DNA from: Alkalibacterium iburiense
GTDB taxonomy: Bacteria; Bacillota; Bacilli; Lactobacillales; Carnobacteriaceae_A
DNA: 14,185 nt
Assembly: GCF_039521845.1 (NCBI RefSeq)
Contig: NZ_BAAACW010000051.1
Coordinates: 1 to 14,185 of the forward strand
Direction of reading: 5' to 3'
Of this stretch, positions 6,555 to 14,136 are shown in pieces. The notes under the pieces are model-generated. The model searched no databases and was not told the DNA's origin. It saw only the letters and a program-made list of their open reading frames with translations. Every line of letters begins with the position of its first letter. Position 1 is the stretch's first letter. A program made the position numbers and the translations under genes.

Positions 6555-6986
6555 ATGACGACTATGACAGTACAAGAAATTCAAGAACTCATACCGAATC
6601 GTTACCCTATTTATTTTATTGATAAAGTGACTAACTTAGTACCGGGTGAACACGTGACGGCCATTAAGAATGTAACAATCAATGAAGAGTTTTTCCAAGG
6701 ACATTTCCCAGGAGAACCAGTTATGCCAGGGGTATTGATTATTGAAAGCTTAGCTCAAGCCGGATCTATTCCTTTATTGAAAATGGATAAGTTTAAATCT
6801 CAGACAGCTTATTTAGGTGGACTGAACAAAGTAAAATTCAGAAAGAAAGTTGTTCCAGGAGATGTACTTAAATTAAAAGTTGATATCGTTAAATTGAAAG
6901 ATTATGCTGGAATTGGAAAAGGCGTAGCCTATGTTGATGGAAAAAAAGTATGCGAAGCAGAAATGACTTTCATCATTGGGAGATAA
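6555..6986 (+). CDS. fabZ: 3-hydroxyacyl-ACP dehydratase (FabZ family)
   Basis: Removes water from 3-hydroxyacyl-ACP to give trans-2-enoyl-ACP. It is a hot-dog fold protein of 143 residues, the normal length. His50 in F-Q-G-H-F-P-G and Glu64 in I-I-E-S-L-A-Q are the expected active-site pair, within the hallmark G-H-F-P-x-x-P-V-M-P-G-V-L. The N-terminal motif reads I-P-N-R-Y-P-I, where typical FabZ has L-P-H-R-Y-P-F/M. Some members of this family (FabN of enterococci) also isomerise the double bond to start unsaturated chains, and I cannot separate FabZ from FabN by eye. Position between accB and accC favours the housekeeping FabZ. AGGAG at 6541-6545 lies 9 bases before the ATG; a second ATG at 6564 is possible. 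Confidence 0.93.
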   Translation: MTTMTVQEIQELIPNRYPIYFIDKVTNLVPGEHVTAIKNVTINEEFFQGHFPGEPVMPGVLIIESLAQAGSIPLLKMDKFKSQTAYLGGLNKVKFRKKVVPGDVLKLKVDIVKLKDYAGIGKGVAYVDGKKVCEAEMTFIIGR

Positions 6987-7026
6987 CCGTTACATTCTTT
7001 AATTAATCAGTGAGGAAGGTATGTGC

Positions 7027-8400
7027 ATGTTTCAAAAAATACTCGTAGCTAATAGAGGAGAAATAGCCGTTCGAATCATCCGAGCATGTAAAGAATTAAA
7101 TATTCAGACAGTAGCTGTGTATTCAACTGCAGATGAAGACGCTCTGCACATGCAATTAGCCGATGAAGCCGTCTGTATTGGACCTGCTAAAGCTTCAGAA
7201 TCGTATTTGAATATACATAATATTCTAAGTGCGGCAGTTTTAACAGGCGCAGAAGCCATTCATCCAGGGTTTGGATTTTTATCAGAAAACAGTTTGTTTG
7301 CTGCTATGTGTGAAGAAGTCAATATAACATTCATTGGACCAAATAAAAAAGTCATTGATCAAATGGGAAACAAATCGAATGCGCGATTAATGATGGAGAA
7401 AGCAAATGTACCTGTCATTCCAGGAAGCAGTCAGTCCATCACAACAACGGATGAATTGTTATCTATTGTCGAAGACATCGGGTATCCTGTTATCATGAAA
7501 GCTGTCGCAGGTGGTGGCGGTAAAGGGATGCGTATGGTGTTTGATGAAAAGCAGCTCATCCCAAGTTTCCAACAGGCTCAGAGTGAATCTCAAGCGGCGT
7601 TCGGTGATAATCGCATGTATGTGGAAAAAATTATTTCACCTGCTAAACACATCGAAGTTCAGATACTAGGGGATAAACAGGGAAATGTCATCCATTTGGG
7701 TGAAAGAGACTGTTCGTTACAAAGGAATCATCAAAAGATTCTAGAAGAAGCACCGAGTCCTTTTCTATCCGATGAAACAAGAAAGAACATTGCCGAGAGT
7801 GCTGTAAGAGCGGCTCAATATGTGGGGTACGAAAACGCAGGGACGATTGAATTTCTAGTGGATGCGGATGAACGCTTTTACTTTATGGAAATGAACACGA
7901 GAATACAAGTAGAACATCCGATTACTGAAATGATAACAACCATTGATTTGATTAAAGAACAGATTCGTATTGCTTACGGTCTACCATTAAGTTATAAGCA
8001 AGAAGATGTTCTATTTACAGGACATGCCATAGAGTGTCGAATCAACGCGGAAAATCCGAGCTTTAATTTTGCACCGTCTCCAGGAACGATTGACTATTTG
8101 AACTTGCCTTCAGGCGGATTAGGACTGCGTATAGATACTGCGATGTTTGCAGGAAGTGATATCCCTCCTTATTACGATGCGATGATAGCTAAGGTTATTA
8201 CTCACGGTCGTGATAGAGAAGAAGCATTATCTAAAATGAAACGGGCTCTGGAAGAAATGGTGATTGAAGGCATTCAGACTAACCTGTCTTTCCAGCTTAG
8301 TTTATTACAGGATGAAGAATTTGTTACAGGTGAGTACACGACCGAAACCTTATCTGAACGGTTTATCCCCCATTGGCTAAATGAAGAGGAGGGCAACTAA
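7027..8400 (+). CDS. accC: Biotin carboxylase subunit of acetyl-CoA carboxylase (AccC)
   Basis: ATP-dependent carboxylation of the biotin on AccB, the first half-reaction of malonyl-CoA formation. From the ATG at 7027 the protein has 457 residues, near the family norm, and starts M-F-Q-K-I-L-V-A-N-R-G-E-I-A. It shows the N-terminal biotin carboxylase domain, the ATP-grasp glycine loop G-G-G-G-K-G-M-R at 162-169, R-D-C-S-L-Q-R-N-H-Q-K at 227-237, and the catalytic E-M-N-T-R-I-Q-V-E-H-P segment at 288-298. An ATG six bases upstream (7021) would add M-C; it is disfavoured because AGGAAGG at 7013-7019 lies 7 bases from 7027 but only one from 7021. The stop TAA shares its last base with the accD ATG (TAATG), a sign of translational coupling. 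Confidence 0.96.
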   Translation: MFQKILVANRGEIAVRIIRACKELNIQTVAVYSTADEDALHMQLADEAVCIGPAKASESYLNIHNILSAAVLTGAEAIHPGFGFLSENSLFAAMCEEVNITFIGPNKKVIDQMGNKSNARLMMEKANVPVIPGSSQSITTTDELLSIVEDIGYPVIMKAVAGGGGKGMRMVFDEKQLIPSFQQAQSESQAAFGDNRMYVEKIISPAKHIEVQILGDKQGNVIHLGERDCSLQRNHQKILEEAPSPFLSDETRKNIAESAVRAAQYVGYENAGTIEFLVDADERFYFMEMNTRIQVEHPITEMITTIDLIKEQIRIAYGLPLSYKQEDVLFTGHAIECRINAENPSFNFAPSPGTIDYLNLPSGGLGLRIDTAMFAGSDIPPYYDAMIAKVITHGRDREEALSKMKRALEEMVIEGIQTNLSFQLSLLQDEEFVTGEYTTETLSERFIPHWLNEEEGN

Positions 8401-9245
8401 TGCGTTTATTTAAAAAAAGACCCTATATCACTCTTCAAAAATCGAAAAGTGAAAATGGACCAAATGTGCCGGATGGCATGTTTGAAAAGTGTCCGAGTTG
8501 TAAGACGCCTATTTATGTAAAAGCCTTAGGTATTGAAAGAGTCTGTCCAAAATGTCATTACGCGTTTCGTATTCGTGCTCAAGAACGTTTATTGATAACC
8601 GTAGATAAAGAAAGCTTTTTGGAATGGGATGAAGCTGTACAAACGGGTAACCCGCTTGATTTTCCTGATTATGAAACTAAAATAACAGATGCACAGATAA
8701 AATCAGGTCTGAGAGAAGCCGTAGTGACTGGACAGGCGAACATACTTGACCATGAAGTGGCCATAGGTATTATGGACTCCCATTATATTATGGGAAGTAT
8801 GGGTCAGGCAGTAGGAGAGAAAATCACTCTCTTGTTTGAGAAAGCAACAGAAAAAGACTTGCCGGTTGTTTTATTTACAGCTTCAGGTGGAGCCCGTATG
8901 CATGAAGGGATTATGTCCTTAATGCAGATGGCCAAAACAAGTGCTGCCATAAAAAGACATTCTGATAAAGGCTTGTTCTATCTGACAGTCATTACCGATC
9001 CGACTACAGGTGGAGTGACAGCCAGTTTTGCGATGCAAGGAGATATTATACTCGCTGAGCCAGGAGCGATGATTGGGTTTGCCGGAAAACGAGTTATTGA
9101 GCAAACGATAAAAGAAAACTTGCCGGATGATTTTCAGTTAGCAGAAACTGTATTGAGAAACGGATTCGTGGACTCTATCATTGAACGCTCTGAGTTGAGG
9201 AAAACGATTGGGCAATTGCTTTCCATGCATTCCTATATTCACTAA
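8400..9245 (+). CDS. accD: Acetyl-CoA carboxylase carboxyltransferase beta subunit (AccD)
   Basis: With AccA transfers the carboxyl group from carboxybiotin to acetyl-CoA. The 281-residue protein has an N-terminal four-cysteine zinc ribbon (Cys31, Cys34, Cys49, Cys52), followed by a crotonase-like core. The middle cysteine spacing is 14 residues, one shorter than the 15 of E. coli AccD, but the order and surroundings (C-P-S-C ... V-C-P-K-C) are normal. The core contains T-A-S-G-G-A-R-M-H-E-G, a glycine pair likely forming an oxyanion hole, and T-D-P-T-T-G-G-V-T-A-S-F-A-M-Q. GAGGAGGG at 8386-8393 lies 6 bases before the ATG. accA follows after 24 bases with its own strong ribosome binding site, as expected for subunits made in equal amounts. 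Confidence 0.96.
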   Translation: MRLFKKRPYITLQKSKSENGPNVPDGMFEKCPSCKTPIYVKALGIERVCPKCHYAFRIRAQERLLITVDKESFLEWDEAVQTGNPLDFPDYETKITDAQIKSGLREAVVTGQANILDHEVAIGIMDSHYIMGSMGQAVGEKITLLFEKATEKDLPVVLFTASGGARMHEGIMSLMQMAKTSAAIKRHSDKGLFYLTVITDPTTGGVTASFAMQGDIILAEPGAMIGFAGKRVIEQTIKENLPDDFQLAETVLRNGFVDSIIERSELRKTIGQLLSMHSYIH

Positions 9246-9269
9246 TTGGTATATTAAAGGAGAGAGTAC

Positions 9270-10052
9270 ATGACCGATGCAATGACTATCGTTTCTTTAG
9301 CTAGAAGAACGGATAGAATCAACATGAAAGATATTACATCTCTACTTATTGATGATTTTATTGAACTCCATGGTGACCGTTCATACAAAGATGATGCTGC
9401 CATTATGGGAGGCATCGGCACACTGAAAGGCCGTCCTGTTACTGTGATAGGTAATCATAAAGGAACGACAATTGAAGAAAATAGACAGACCAATTTTGGC
9501 TCTCCACATCCAGAAGGGTACCGTAAATCCCTTCGATTAATGAAACAAGCTGAGAAGTTTAATCGGCCGGTTATAAACTTCATTAACACGGCAGGGGCTT
9601 ATGCCGGTGTGGAAGCGGAAGAAAGAGGCCAAGGGGAAGCGATAGCTAGTAATTTACTGGAAATGAGCACCCTGAGCGTACCTATTCTTTCGATTATTTT
9701 AGGCGAAGGCGGAAGTGGTGGCGCTTTGGCTCTGGCTTTATCGGATGAAGTGTGGATGATGGAATTCTCCATCTATTCTATTCTATCACCTGAAGGTTTT
9801 TCATCTATACTATGGAAAGATGCTAAGCGAGCTAAAGAAGCGGCAGAATTAATGAAACTGACGTCAAGTGATTTAAAAGAATTGGGTATCATAGAAAAAG
9901 TAATTAAGGAAACAGAAGGCTCTGAATGGTTAGATAAAAAGAGTATTTTAGCTGATTTAAAAGAATCCATTAGTGATAAATTAATCGAATTGGAAAAACA
10001 GCCAAAAGACATGCTTATTCAAAAGAGATATGAGCGTTTCCGTAAATACTAA
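9270..10052 (+). CDS. accA: Acetyl-CoA carboxylase carboxyltransferase alpha subunit (AccA)
   Basis: Partner of AccD in the carboxyltransferase; it binds the carboxybiotin side of the shared active site. At 260 residues it is shorter than E. coli AccA (319), but this is the usual size in lactic acid bacteria, where the N-terminal helical extension is reduced. Visible hallmarks are I-E-L-H-G-D-R (31-37), the segment from F-G-S-P-H-P-E-G-Y-R-K (about 76-86), I-N-T-A-G-A-Y (about 104-110), and G-E-G-G-S-G-G-A-L-A near 145-154. The segment S-I-L-S-P-E-G-F-S-S-I-L-W follows. AAAGGAG lies just ahead of the ATG at 9270. Its stop codon touches the cluster's terminator, so this is the last gene of the fatty acid operon. 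Confidence 0.96.
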   Translation: MTDAMTIVSLARRTDRINMKDITSLLIDDFIELHGDRSYKDDAAIMGGIGTLKGRPVTVIGNHKGTTIEENRQTNFGSPHPEGYRKSLRLMKQAEKFNRPVINFINTAGAYAGVEAEERGQGEAIASNLLEMSTLSVPILSIILGEGGSGGALALALSDEVWMMEFSIYSILSPEGFSSILWKDAKRAKEAAELMKLTSSDLKELGIIEKVIKETEGSEWLDKKSILADLKESISDKLIELEKQPKDMLIQKRYERFRKY

Positions 10053-10083
10053 AGCAATAGGACTCCATATCCTATTGCTTTTT
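10052..10083 (+). terminator. Intrinsic terminator of the fatty acid operon
   Basis: AAGCAATAGGA at 10052-10062 pairs perfectly with TCCTATTGCTT at 10070-10080 (11 bp, loop of 7), and a run of five T ends at 10083. It begins at the last base of the accA stop codon and clearly ends the fab-acc transcript. Confidence 0.93.
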
Positions 10084-10101
10084 ATTATGGACGAAACTTT
10101 G

Positions 10102-10110
10102 TGGTACAAT
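10102..10110 (+). promoter_or_regulatory. Extended -10 promoter for the TPR gene
   Basis: TGG followed by TACAAT (10105-10110) makes an extended -10 element with five of six consensus bases. The -35 region is poor (TTATTA at 10082-10087, spacer 17, overlapping the terminator T-run), which is tolerated with a TGn extension. It lies directly behind the accA terminator and 23 bases ahead of the GTG start, so the TPR gene appears to begin a new transcript. Confidence 0.6.
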
Positions 10111-10132
10111 GTGAAAGAGGAGTTGATGCCAC

Positions 10133-11080
10133 GTGGGTAATAAAATAGAATTTCCTAAGAATTATGCTATCTATACAAACAAAGCGCTTAAATCACTACA
10201 GTCTAACAATTATGAAGAAGCCATCAGTTATTTAAAAAAAGCCTATACTATAAAAGATGACGAAAGCATCAATGTGTTGCTCGTTTCTGCCTTATTTCAA
10301 AATGATCGTATACGTGAAGCATTGGAAATGGCAGAAGAGAAAAAGGCATTTTATGAGAATAATGAACGCCGTTTACTGGTTTATGTCGAACTTTTGCTTG
10401 CAAATAACAATTTTTTGAGAGCTCAGAAATATATAGATGAGAATTCTAAAGGAGCGGATTCCCCTTATTACGAGACGTGGCTGAAACTAGATCAAGAGCT
10501 CTATTTAAAAAGGAAAGAAACGGAACGCCAGCAAAGAGAGAAAGAAGAAGTAAGTCTGAAGCAACTCTTTTCATTAGCGTCTGTTTCCCATGAAGAACAA
10601 TTTAATATAATCAGTCAGGCTGATAGGCTAAGCACTCAGCAATTACAAAAGGTATCCCCATCCGTTTTCAATAACCCTTATGTTCACCCGCTTGCTAAAT
10701 CAAGTTTACTTTCTATATTAATAGAAAGAAAAGACACAAAGAAATACAGTTACAACTGGTTTGAAGAGTCAAAAGTTATTGTGCCCAGTCAAATCACTCC
10801 TTTCGATAAGCATGAAACTGTTCTAACCCTTCACGAGATAGCGCGTCAAGTGTATGAACAGAATCCTTCTCTTTTCGAACTGGTAACAAACGAATTGAAG
10901 TTTATTCTTTTAATGTTGTTTCCATTCATAGAAGAGGTTATAACGAAAGGTAAAGAAAAAGAATGGGTTCTAGCAATCGGGGAGAGGGTAGAGGGATCAG
11001 TACCTAACGAACTTCAGACCTCTCAGTCGGATAAAGAAATTATCAATAAATGGATTAATAAAATTCAGGAAGAAATGTAA
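10133..11080 (+). CDS. TPR-repeat protein of unknown role (YsoA-like)
   Basis: Predicted soluble cytosolic helical protein of 315 residues with no signal peptide or membrane segment. The N-terminal third looks like tetratricopeptide repeats: residues about 13-46 (A-L-K-S-L-Q-S-N-N-Y-E-E-A-I-S-Y-L-K-K-A), about 47-74 and about 80-105. Then comes a highly charged helix (about 118-142, rich in Lys, Glu, Arg and Gln) that may form a coiled coil, and an all-helical C-terminal part with a hydrophobic stretch near 262-275. TPR domains bind protein partners; the partner here is unknown. In Bacillus subtilis the TPR protein YsoA lies directly before tig and clpX, so by position and type this is probably its counterpart (inference, no alignment done). 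The GTG start follows AGAGGAG at 10116-10122. A 165-base gap to tig suggests separate transcription of the chaperone gene. Confidence 0.82.
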   Translation: MGNKIEFPKNYAIYTNKALKSLQSNNYEEAISYLKKAYTIKDDESINVLLVSALFQNDRIREALEMAEEKKAFYENNERRLLVYVELLLANNNFLRAQKYIDENSKGADSPYYETWLKLDQELYLKRKETERQQREKEEVSLKQLFSLASVSHEEQFNIISQADRLSTQQLQKVSPSVFNNPYVHPLAKSSLLSILIERKDTKKYSYNWFEESKVIVPSQITPFDKHETVLTLHEIARQVYEQNPSLFELVTNELKFILLMLFPFIEEVITKGKEKEWVLAIGERVEGSVPNELQTSQSDKEIINKWINKIQEEM

Positions 11081-11110
11081 GGAAATAGGCCTGTATAGTT
11101 TACATTGCCA

Positions 11111-11140
11111 TTGAAATATTGTATGATTATTGAGTATGTT
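11111..11140 (+). promoter_or_regulatory. Candidate promoter for tig
   Basis: TTGAAA (11111-11116, five of six) and TATGTT (11135-11140, four of six) are separated by 18 bases. The 165-base gap is AT-rich and offers other partial matches, so the choice is tentative. A start near 11147 would give a leader of roughly 100 bases that includes the hairpin at 11166-11194. No terminator is seen between the TPR gene and tig, so read-through is also possible. Confidence 0.4.
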
Positions 11141-11165
11141 TATGAATAATGCGATAAACAGATTA

Positions 11166-11194
11166 TTTCTATTCGTCAACTTCTTGAATAGAAA
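11166..11194. repeat. Inverted repeat in the tig leader
   Basis: TTTCTATTC at 11166-11174 and GAATAGAAA at 11186-11194 are perfect 9-base complements around an 11-base spacer. No T-run follows, so it is not a terminator. It does not match the CIRCE heat-shock operator or the CtsR direct repeat as I know them. It could be a leader hairpin affecting mRNA stability, or an operator. Confidence 0.55.
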
Positions 11195-11245
11195 GAACTA
11201 ATCACTTTTATGCAAAAGAAAATATTTTTCGGAGGGTAATTATAT

Positions 11246-12580
11246 ATGGAAACATCATTTGAAAAAACAGGAGCGACAACAGGTCGTTTAGATTTTACTA
11301 TCGATCAAGAAACAGTTAAAGAAGGTTTAGATAAAACATTTAAAAAAGTACAAAAGAATCTTAACGTACCAGGATTCCGTAAAGGAAGAGTGCCACGTCG
11401 CATCTTCAACCAAATGTACGGAGAAGAAGCTTTATACGAAGATACTTTAAACGAACTATTACCAGCAGCTTATTCTCAAGCTGTTGAAGAAGCAGGAATT
11501 GAACCTGTAGCTCAACCAAGTATTGACATTAAATCAGTGGGTAAAAACCAAGACTGGGAATTATTTGCTGAAGTCATCTTAAAACCAGAAGTGGAATTAG
11601 GAGACTATAAAGAGCTTGAAGTAACAAAACAGGACCGTGAAGTATCTGATCAAGACGTAGAAGACAGCTTAGAAAGACGTCGTGAAAGTTTAGCTGAATT
11701 AGTAATCAAAGAAGATGCAGCTGAAGACGGCGATACAGTTGTTATTGACTATGAAGGATTTAAAGATGGCGAAGCTTTCGAAGGTGGAAAAGGTGAAAAC
11801 CATTCATTAGTATTAGGTTCAAACTCATTTATCCCTGGATTCGAAGAACAGTTAGTTGGTGTGAAAGCTGGAGAAGAAAAAGATGTTGAATTGACTTTCC
11901 CAGAAGAGTACCATGCTGAAGAGTTAGCTGGTCAAGATGCCGTATTCAAAGTGAAAGTCCACGAAGTGAAATCAAAAGAATTACCTGAATTAGACGATGA
12001 ATTCGTTAAAGATTTAGATGAAGACGTTGAAACTGTGGATGAATTAAGAGAGAAAATCCGTAAAGAATTAGAAGAAAGAAAAGAAACATCAGCGAATGAC
12101 ATGCGTGATGATGAAGCAATCAGAAAAGCTGTTGAGAATGCCAAAATAGAAGAAATTCCTTATGAAATGGCTCATGAAGAAGTTCACCGTCAAATGGACA
12201 TGTTTTTAAATAACTTAAAACAACAAGGCATTTCTCCAGAAATGTACTACCAAATGACTAACTCAACAGAAGCTGACTTGCATAAACAATTCGAAGGCGA
12301 TGCAGAATTCAATGTACGTACAAACTTAGTACTTGAATCTATTGTTGAAGCAGAAGGATTGGAAGCAACAGAAGAAGATAGAGAAAAAGAAATCTCTGAT
12401 TTAGCTGGTCAATATAATATGCCGGTTGAACAAGTAAAAAGTGTTCTATCCCCTGAATTATTAAACAGAGATATCTCTTTAAAGAAAGCTATTGATTTAA
12501 TTACAACAACTGCGAAAGAAACACTTGAGCCTAAAGCTGAAACGGAAACAAATACAGACGAAGAAGCTGACTCAGAGTAA
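11246..12580 (+). CDS. tig: Trigger factor, ribosome-associated chaperone and prolyl isomerase
   Basis: Binds the ribosome at the peptide exit and protects nascent chains. The 444 residues show the three usual parts. The N-terminal ribosome-binding domain (about 1-115) carries the signature G-F-R-K-G-R-V-P-R at 43-51. The FKBP-type peptidyl-prolyl isomerase domain (about 161-246) contains G-D-T-V-V-I-D-Y-E-G-F and F-I-P-G-F-E-E-Q-L-V-G. The long helical C-terminal chaperone domain ends in an acidic tail rich in Glu, Thr and Asp (about 430-444). GGAGGG at 11231-11236 lies 9 bases before the ATG. The codon choice (AAA, GAA, TTA, GTA) is that of a highly expressed gene. A terminator follows 18 bases after the stop, so clpX has its own transcript. 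Confidence 0.97.
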   Translation: METSFEKTGATTGRLDFTIDQETVKEGLDKTFKKVQKNLNVPGFRKGRVPRRIFNQMYGEEALYEDTLNELLPAAYSQAVEEAGIEPVAQPSIDIKSVGKNQDWELFAEVILKPEVELGDYKELEVTKQDREVSDQDVEDSLERRRESLAELVIKEDAAEDGDTVVIDYEGFKDGEAFEGGKGENHSLVLGSNSFIPGFEEQLVGVKAGEEKDVELTFPEEYHAEELAGQDAVFKVKVHEVKSKELPELDDEFVKDLDEDVETVDELREKIRKELEERKETSANDMRDDEAIRKAVENAKIEEIPYEMAHEEVHRQMDMFLNNLKQQGISPEMYYQMTNSTEADLHKQFEGDAEFNVRTNLVLESIVEAEGLEATEEDREKEISDLAGQYNMPVEQVKSVLSPELLNRDISLKKAIDLITTTAKETLEPKAETETNTDEEADSE

Positions 12581-12598
12581 GCCGCAGGTAAATTTGAG

Positions 12599-12626
12599 GG
12601 GAATGCTTAATAAGCATTCCCTTTTT
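12599..12626 (+). terminator. Intrinsic terminator after tig
   Basis: GGGAATGCTT at 12599-12608 pairs perfectly with AAGCATTCCC at 12612-12621 (10 bp, three-base loop), followed by five T. A strong terminator directly after tig. Confidence 0.94.
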
Positions 12627-12650
12627 AATAATAAATGATTTATGAGATAC

Positions 12651-12656
12651 TATTAT
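12651..12656 (+). promoter_or_regulatory. Candidate -10 element for clpX
   Basis: TATTAT matches the -10 consensus in five of six bases and lies 28 bases before the clpX ATG, behind the tig terminator, where a promoter is needed. No good -35 is visible at the right distance, so the exact element is uncertain. No CtsR-type heptamer repeat is seen in this gap. Confidence 0.4.
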
Positions 12657-12684
12657 AAAGGCATAGAAAAGAGGTGACCTGCCT

Positions 12685-13935
12685 ATGTTTAACGATGGAG
12701 ATCAAAAAGGAAGTATTTCCTGTTCGTTTTGTGGTAAATCACAGGAACAGGTCAAGAAAATAGTAGCTGGACCAGGTGTCTACATTTGTAATGAATGTGT
12801 GGATTTGTGTCAGGAGATTATGGAAGAGGAATTTAGTAAGCAAGCATTTGATAATGAGCTTGAAGTCCATAAACCTCACGAAATTAGAGAAATTTTAAAT
12901 GAGTATATCATCGGTCAAGATGAAGCGAAAAAAGCATTGGCAGTTGCTGTATATAATCACTATAAACGAGTGAATAATCTGGGTGAACTGGAAGATGACG
13001 TGGAATTGCAAAAGAGCAATATTTGTCTGATTGGGCCAACAGGTTCAGGAAAGACGTATCTTGCTCAAACTCTTGCCCGTATCTTAAATGTTCCCTTTGC
13101 TATTGCAGACGCTACAAACTTAACTGAAGCGGGATACGTAGGAGAAGATGTGGAGAATATTCTACTGAAACTTCTGCAGTCTGCTGATTACGATGTGGAA
13201 GCAGCTCAACGCGGTATCATCTATGTGGATGAAATCGATAAAATTGCTCGTAAGTCTGAAAACGTGTCGATCACTCGTGACGTGAGTGGAGAAGGCGTAC
13301 AACAAGCGCTTCTTAAAATCTTAGAAGGAACAACAGCCAGTGTTCCTCCACAAGGTGGAAGAAAACACCCTCATCAAGAGCTGATTCAAATCGATACCAC
13401 AAATATCCTCTTTATTGTAGGAGGAGCATTTGACGGGATTGAAAACATGGTGAAAAGCCGCTTAGGAGATAAAGTAATCGGTTTTGGTGCATCAACTAAC
13501 CGCCAGGAAATGAATGAAAAAGAAAGCATCATGCAGCAAATCATACCGGAAGACTTATTGAAATACGGATTGATTCCAGAATTCATAGGTCGTCTACCGA
13601 TAACGGCTGTACTTGAAAAATTAACGGAAGATGACTTGGTTGAAATTTTAACTAAACCAAAAAATTCCTTGGTGAAACAGTACCAGAGATTGTTTGAAAT
13701 TGATGATGTTGAACTCGACTTTGAAGAAGAAGCCCTCAGAAGTATTGGGAAAAAAGCCATCGAACGAGATACAGGAGCACGTGGCCTGCGTTCCATCATT
13801 GAAAGTATCATGTTAGATATTATGTTTGAGGTGCCTAGCCGGGACGATATTAAAAAAGTGGTTATTACAGAAGAAACAGTTGAAAGTAAAACTAACCCTA
13901 AACTTTTCGATCACGAAGGCAGAAAAGTAAGCTAA
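12685..13935 (+). CDS. clpX: ClpX, ATP-dependent unfoldase of the ClpXP protease
   Basis: Hexameric AAA+ ATPase that unfolds substrates and feeds them to ClpP. The 416-residue protein is full length. The N-terminal zinc-binding domain has Cys13, Cys16, Cys35 and Cys38. The AAA+ module has Walker A G-P-T-G-S-G-K-T at 117-124, pore loop G-Y-V-G at 150-153, Walker B ending V-D-E-I-D (181-185), the RKH loop at 226-228, the ClpP-docking I-G-F loop at 265-267, arginine finger Arg303 in I-G-R-L-P, and sensor 2 G-A-R-G-L-R at 364-369. GAGGTGA at 12671-12677 lies 7 bases before the ATG. The adjacency tig-clpX is widespread in bacteria. A terminator follows the stop, so engB/ysxC, the usual next gene in many Firmicutes, is not directly co-transcribed here. 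Confidence 0.98.
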   Translation: MFNDGDQKGSISCSFCGKSQEQVKKIVAGPGVYICNECVDLCQEIMEEEFSKQAFDNELEVHKPHEIREILNEYIIGQDEAKKALAVAVYNHYKRVNNLGELEDDVELQKSNICLIGPTGSGKTYLAQTLARILNVPFAIADATNLTEAGYVGEDVENILLKLLQSADYDVEAAQRGIIYVDEIDKIARKSENVSITRDVSGEGVQQALLKILEGTTASVPPQGGRKHPHQELIQIDTTNILFIVGGAFDGIENMVKSRLGDKVIGFGASTNRQEMNEKESIMQQIIPEDLLKYGLIPEFIGRLPITAVLEKLTEDDLVEILTKPKNSLVKQYQRLFEIDDVELDFEEEALRSIGKKAIERDTGARGLRSIIESIMLDIMFEVPSRDDIKKVVITEETVESKTNPKLFDHEGRKVS

Positions 13936-13950
13936 AAGGTTATGTATGGT

Positions 13951-13992
13951 AAAGGAGTAGAAAAGCCTAAACAGGCTCTTCTACTCCTTTTT
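13951..13992 (+). terminator. Intrinsic terminator after clpX
   Basis: Bases 13951-13968 (AAAGGAGTAGAA, one mismatch, AGCCT) pair with 13973-13990 around the four-base loop AAAC: 17 pairs with a single A-C mismatch, followed by more T to 13992. It lies 15 bases after the clpX stop. Confidence 0.93.
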
Positions 13993-14033
13993 GCTATTTA
14001 ACTGAATGGAACCTTATCCAAAAAGAATCAAAG

Positions 14034-14089
14034 CATATGGGAAAACTGAAGGACCGTTTAGCTACTCCATTTCTTACTTTTTCCATATG
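14034..14089 (+). repeat. Long inverted repeat downstream of clpX
   Basis: CATATGGGAAAA at 14034-14045 pairs with TTTTTCCATATG at 14078-14089: 12 bp with one G-U pair (G14041/T14082), around a 32-base loop. The G-U pair would be a mismatch on the - strand, so an RNA would be read on the +. The loop contains a further GGA/TCC pair (14051-14053 with 14066-14068). No gene is recognised in it. Function unknown. Confidence 0.5.
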
Positions 14090-14123
14090 ACAGCCATCGA
14101 ATATTAGACATCATTATCTCGAG

Positions 14124-14136
14124 TTTGACAGTCAAA
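14124..14136. promoter_or_regulatory. FabT-box-like palindrome
   Basis: TTTGA-CAG-TCAAA is a perfect inverted repeat with the same half-sites and spacing as the putative FabT site at 3043-3055. It contains a perfect TTGACA (14125-14130), but no -10 sits at a suitable distance on the + strand. It overlaps the arm of the following hairpin, so it may be coincidental. Confidence 0.3.

Noticed and set aside
8490..8557. One-residue shorter spacing in the AccD zinc ribbon as a sign of a defective protein
   Set aside because: All four cysteines and the flanking C-P-x-C motifs are present; the shorter spacing is compatible with a functional zinc ribbon and I believe it occurs in lactic acid bacteria.
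13386..13811. A 141-codon - strand open frame inside clpX
   Set aside because: It is the antisense of the conserved ClpX AAA+ domain, serine- and isoleucine-rich in the manner of shadow frames, without a ribosome binding site.
14037..14090. Small + strand frame (17 codons) starting at the ATG in CATATGG
   Set aside because: No ribosome binding site; its start and stop arise only because the ends form an inverted repeat.
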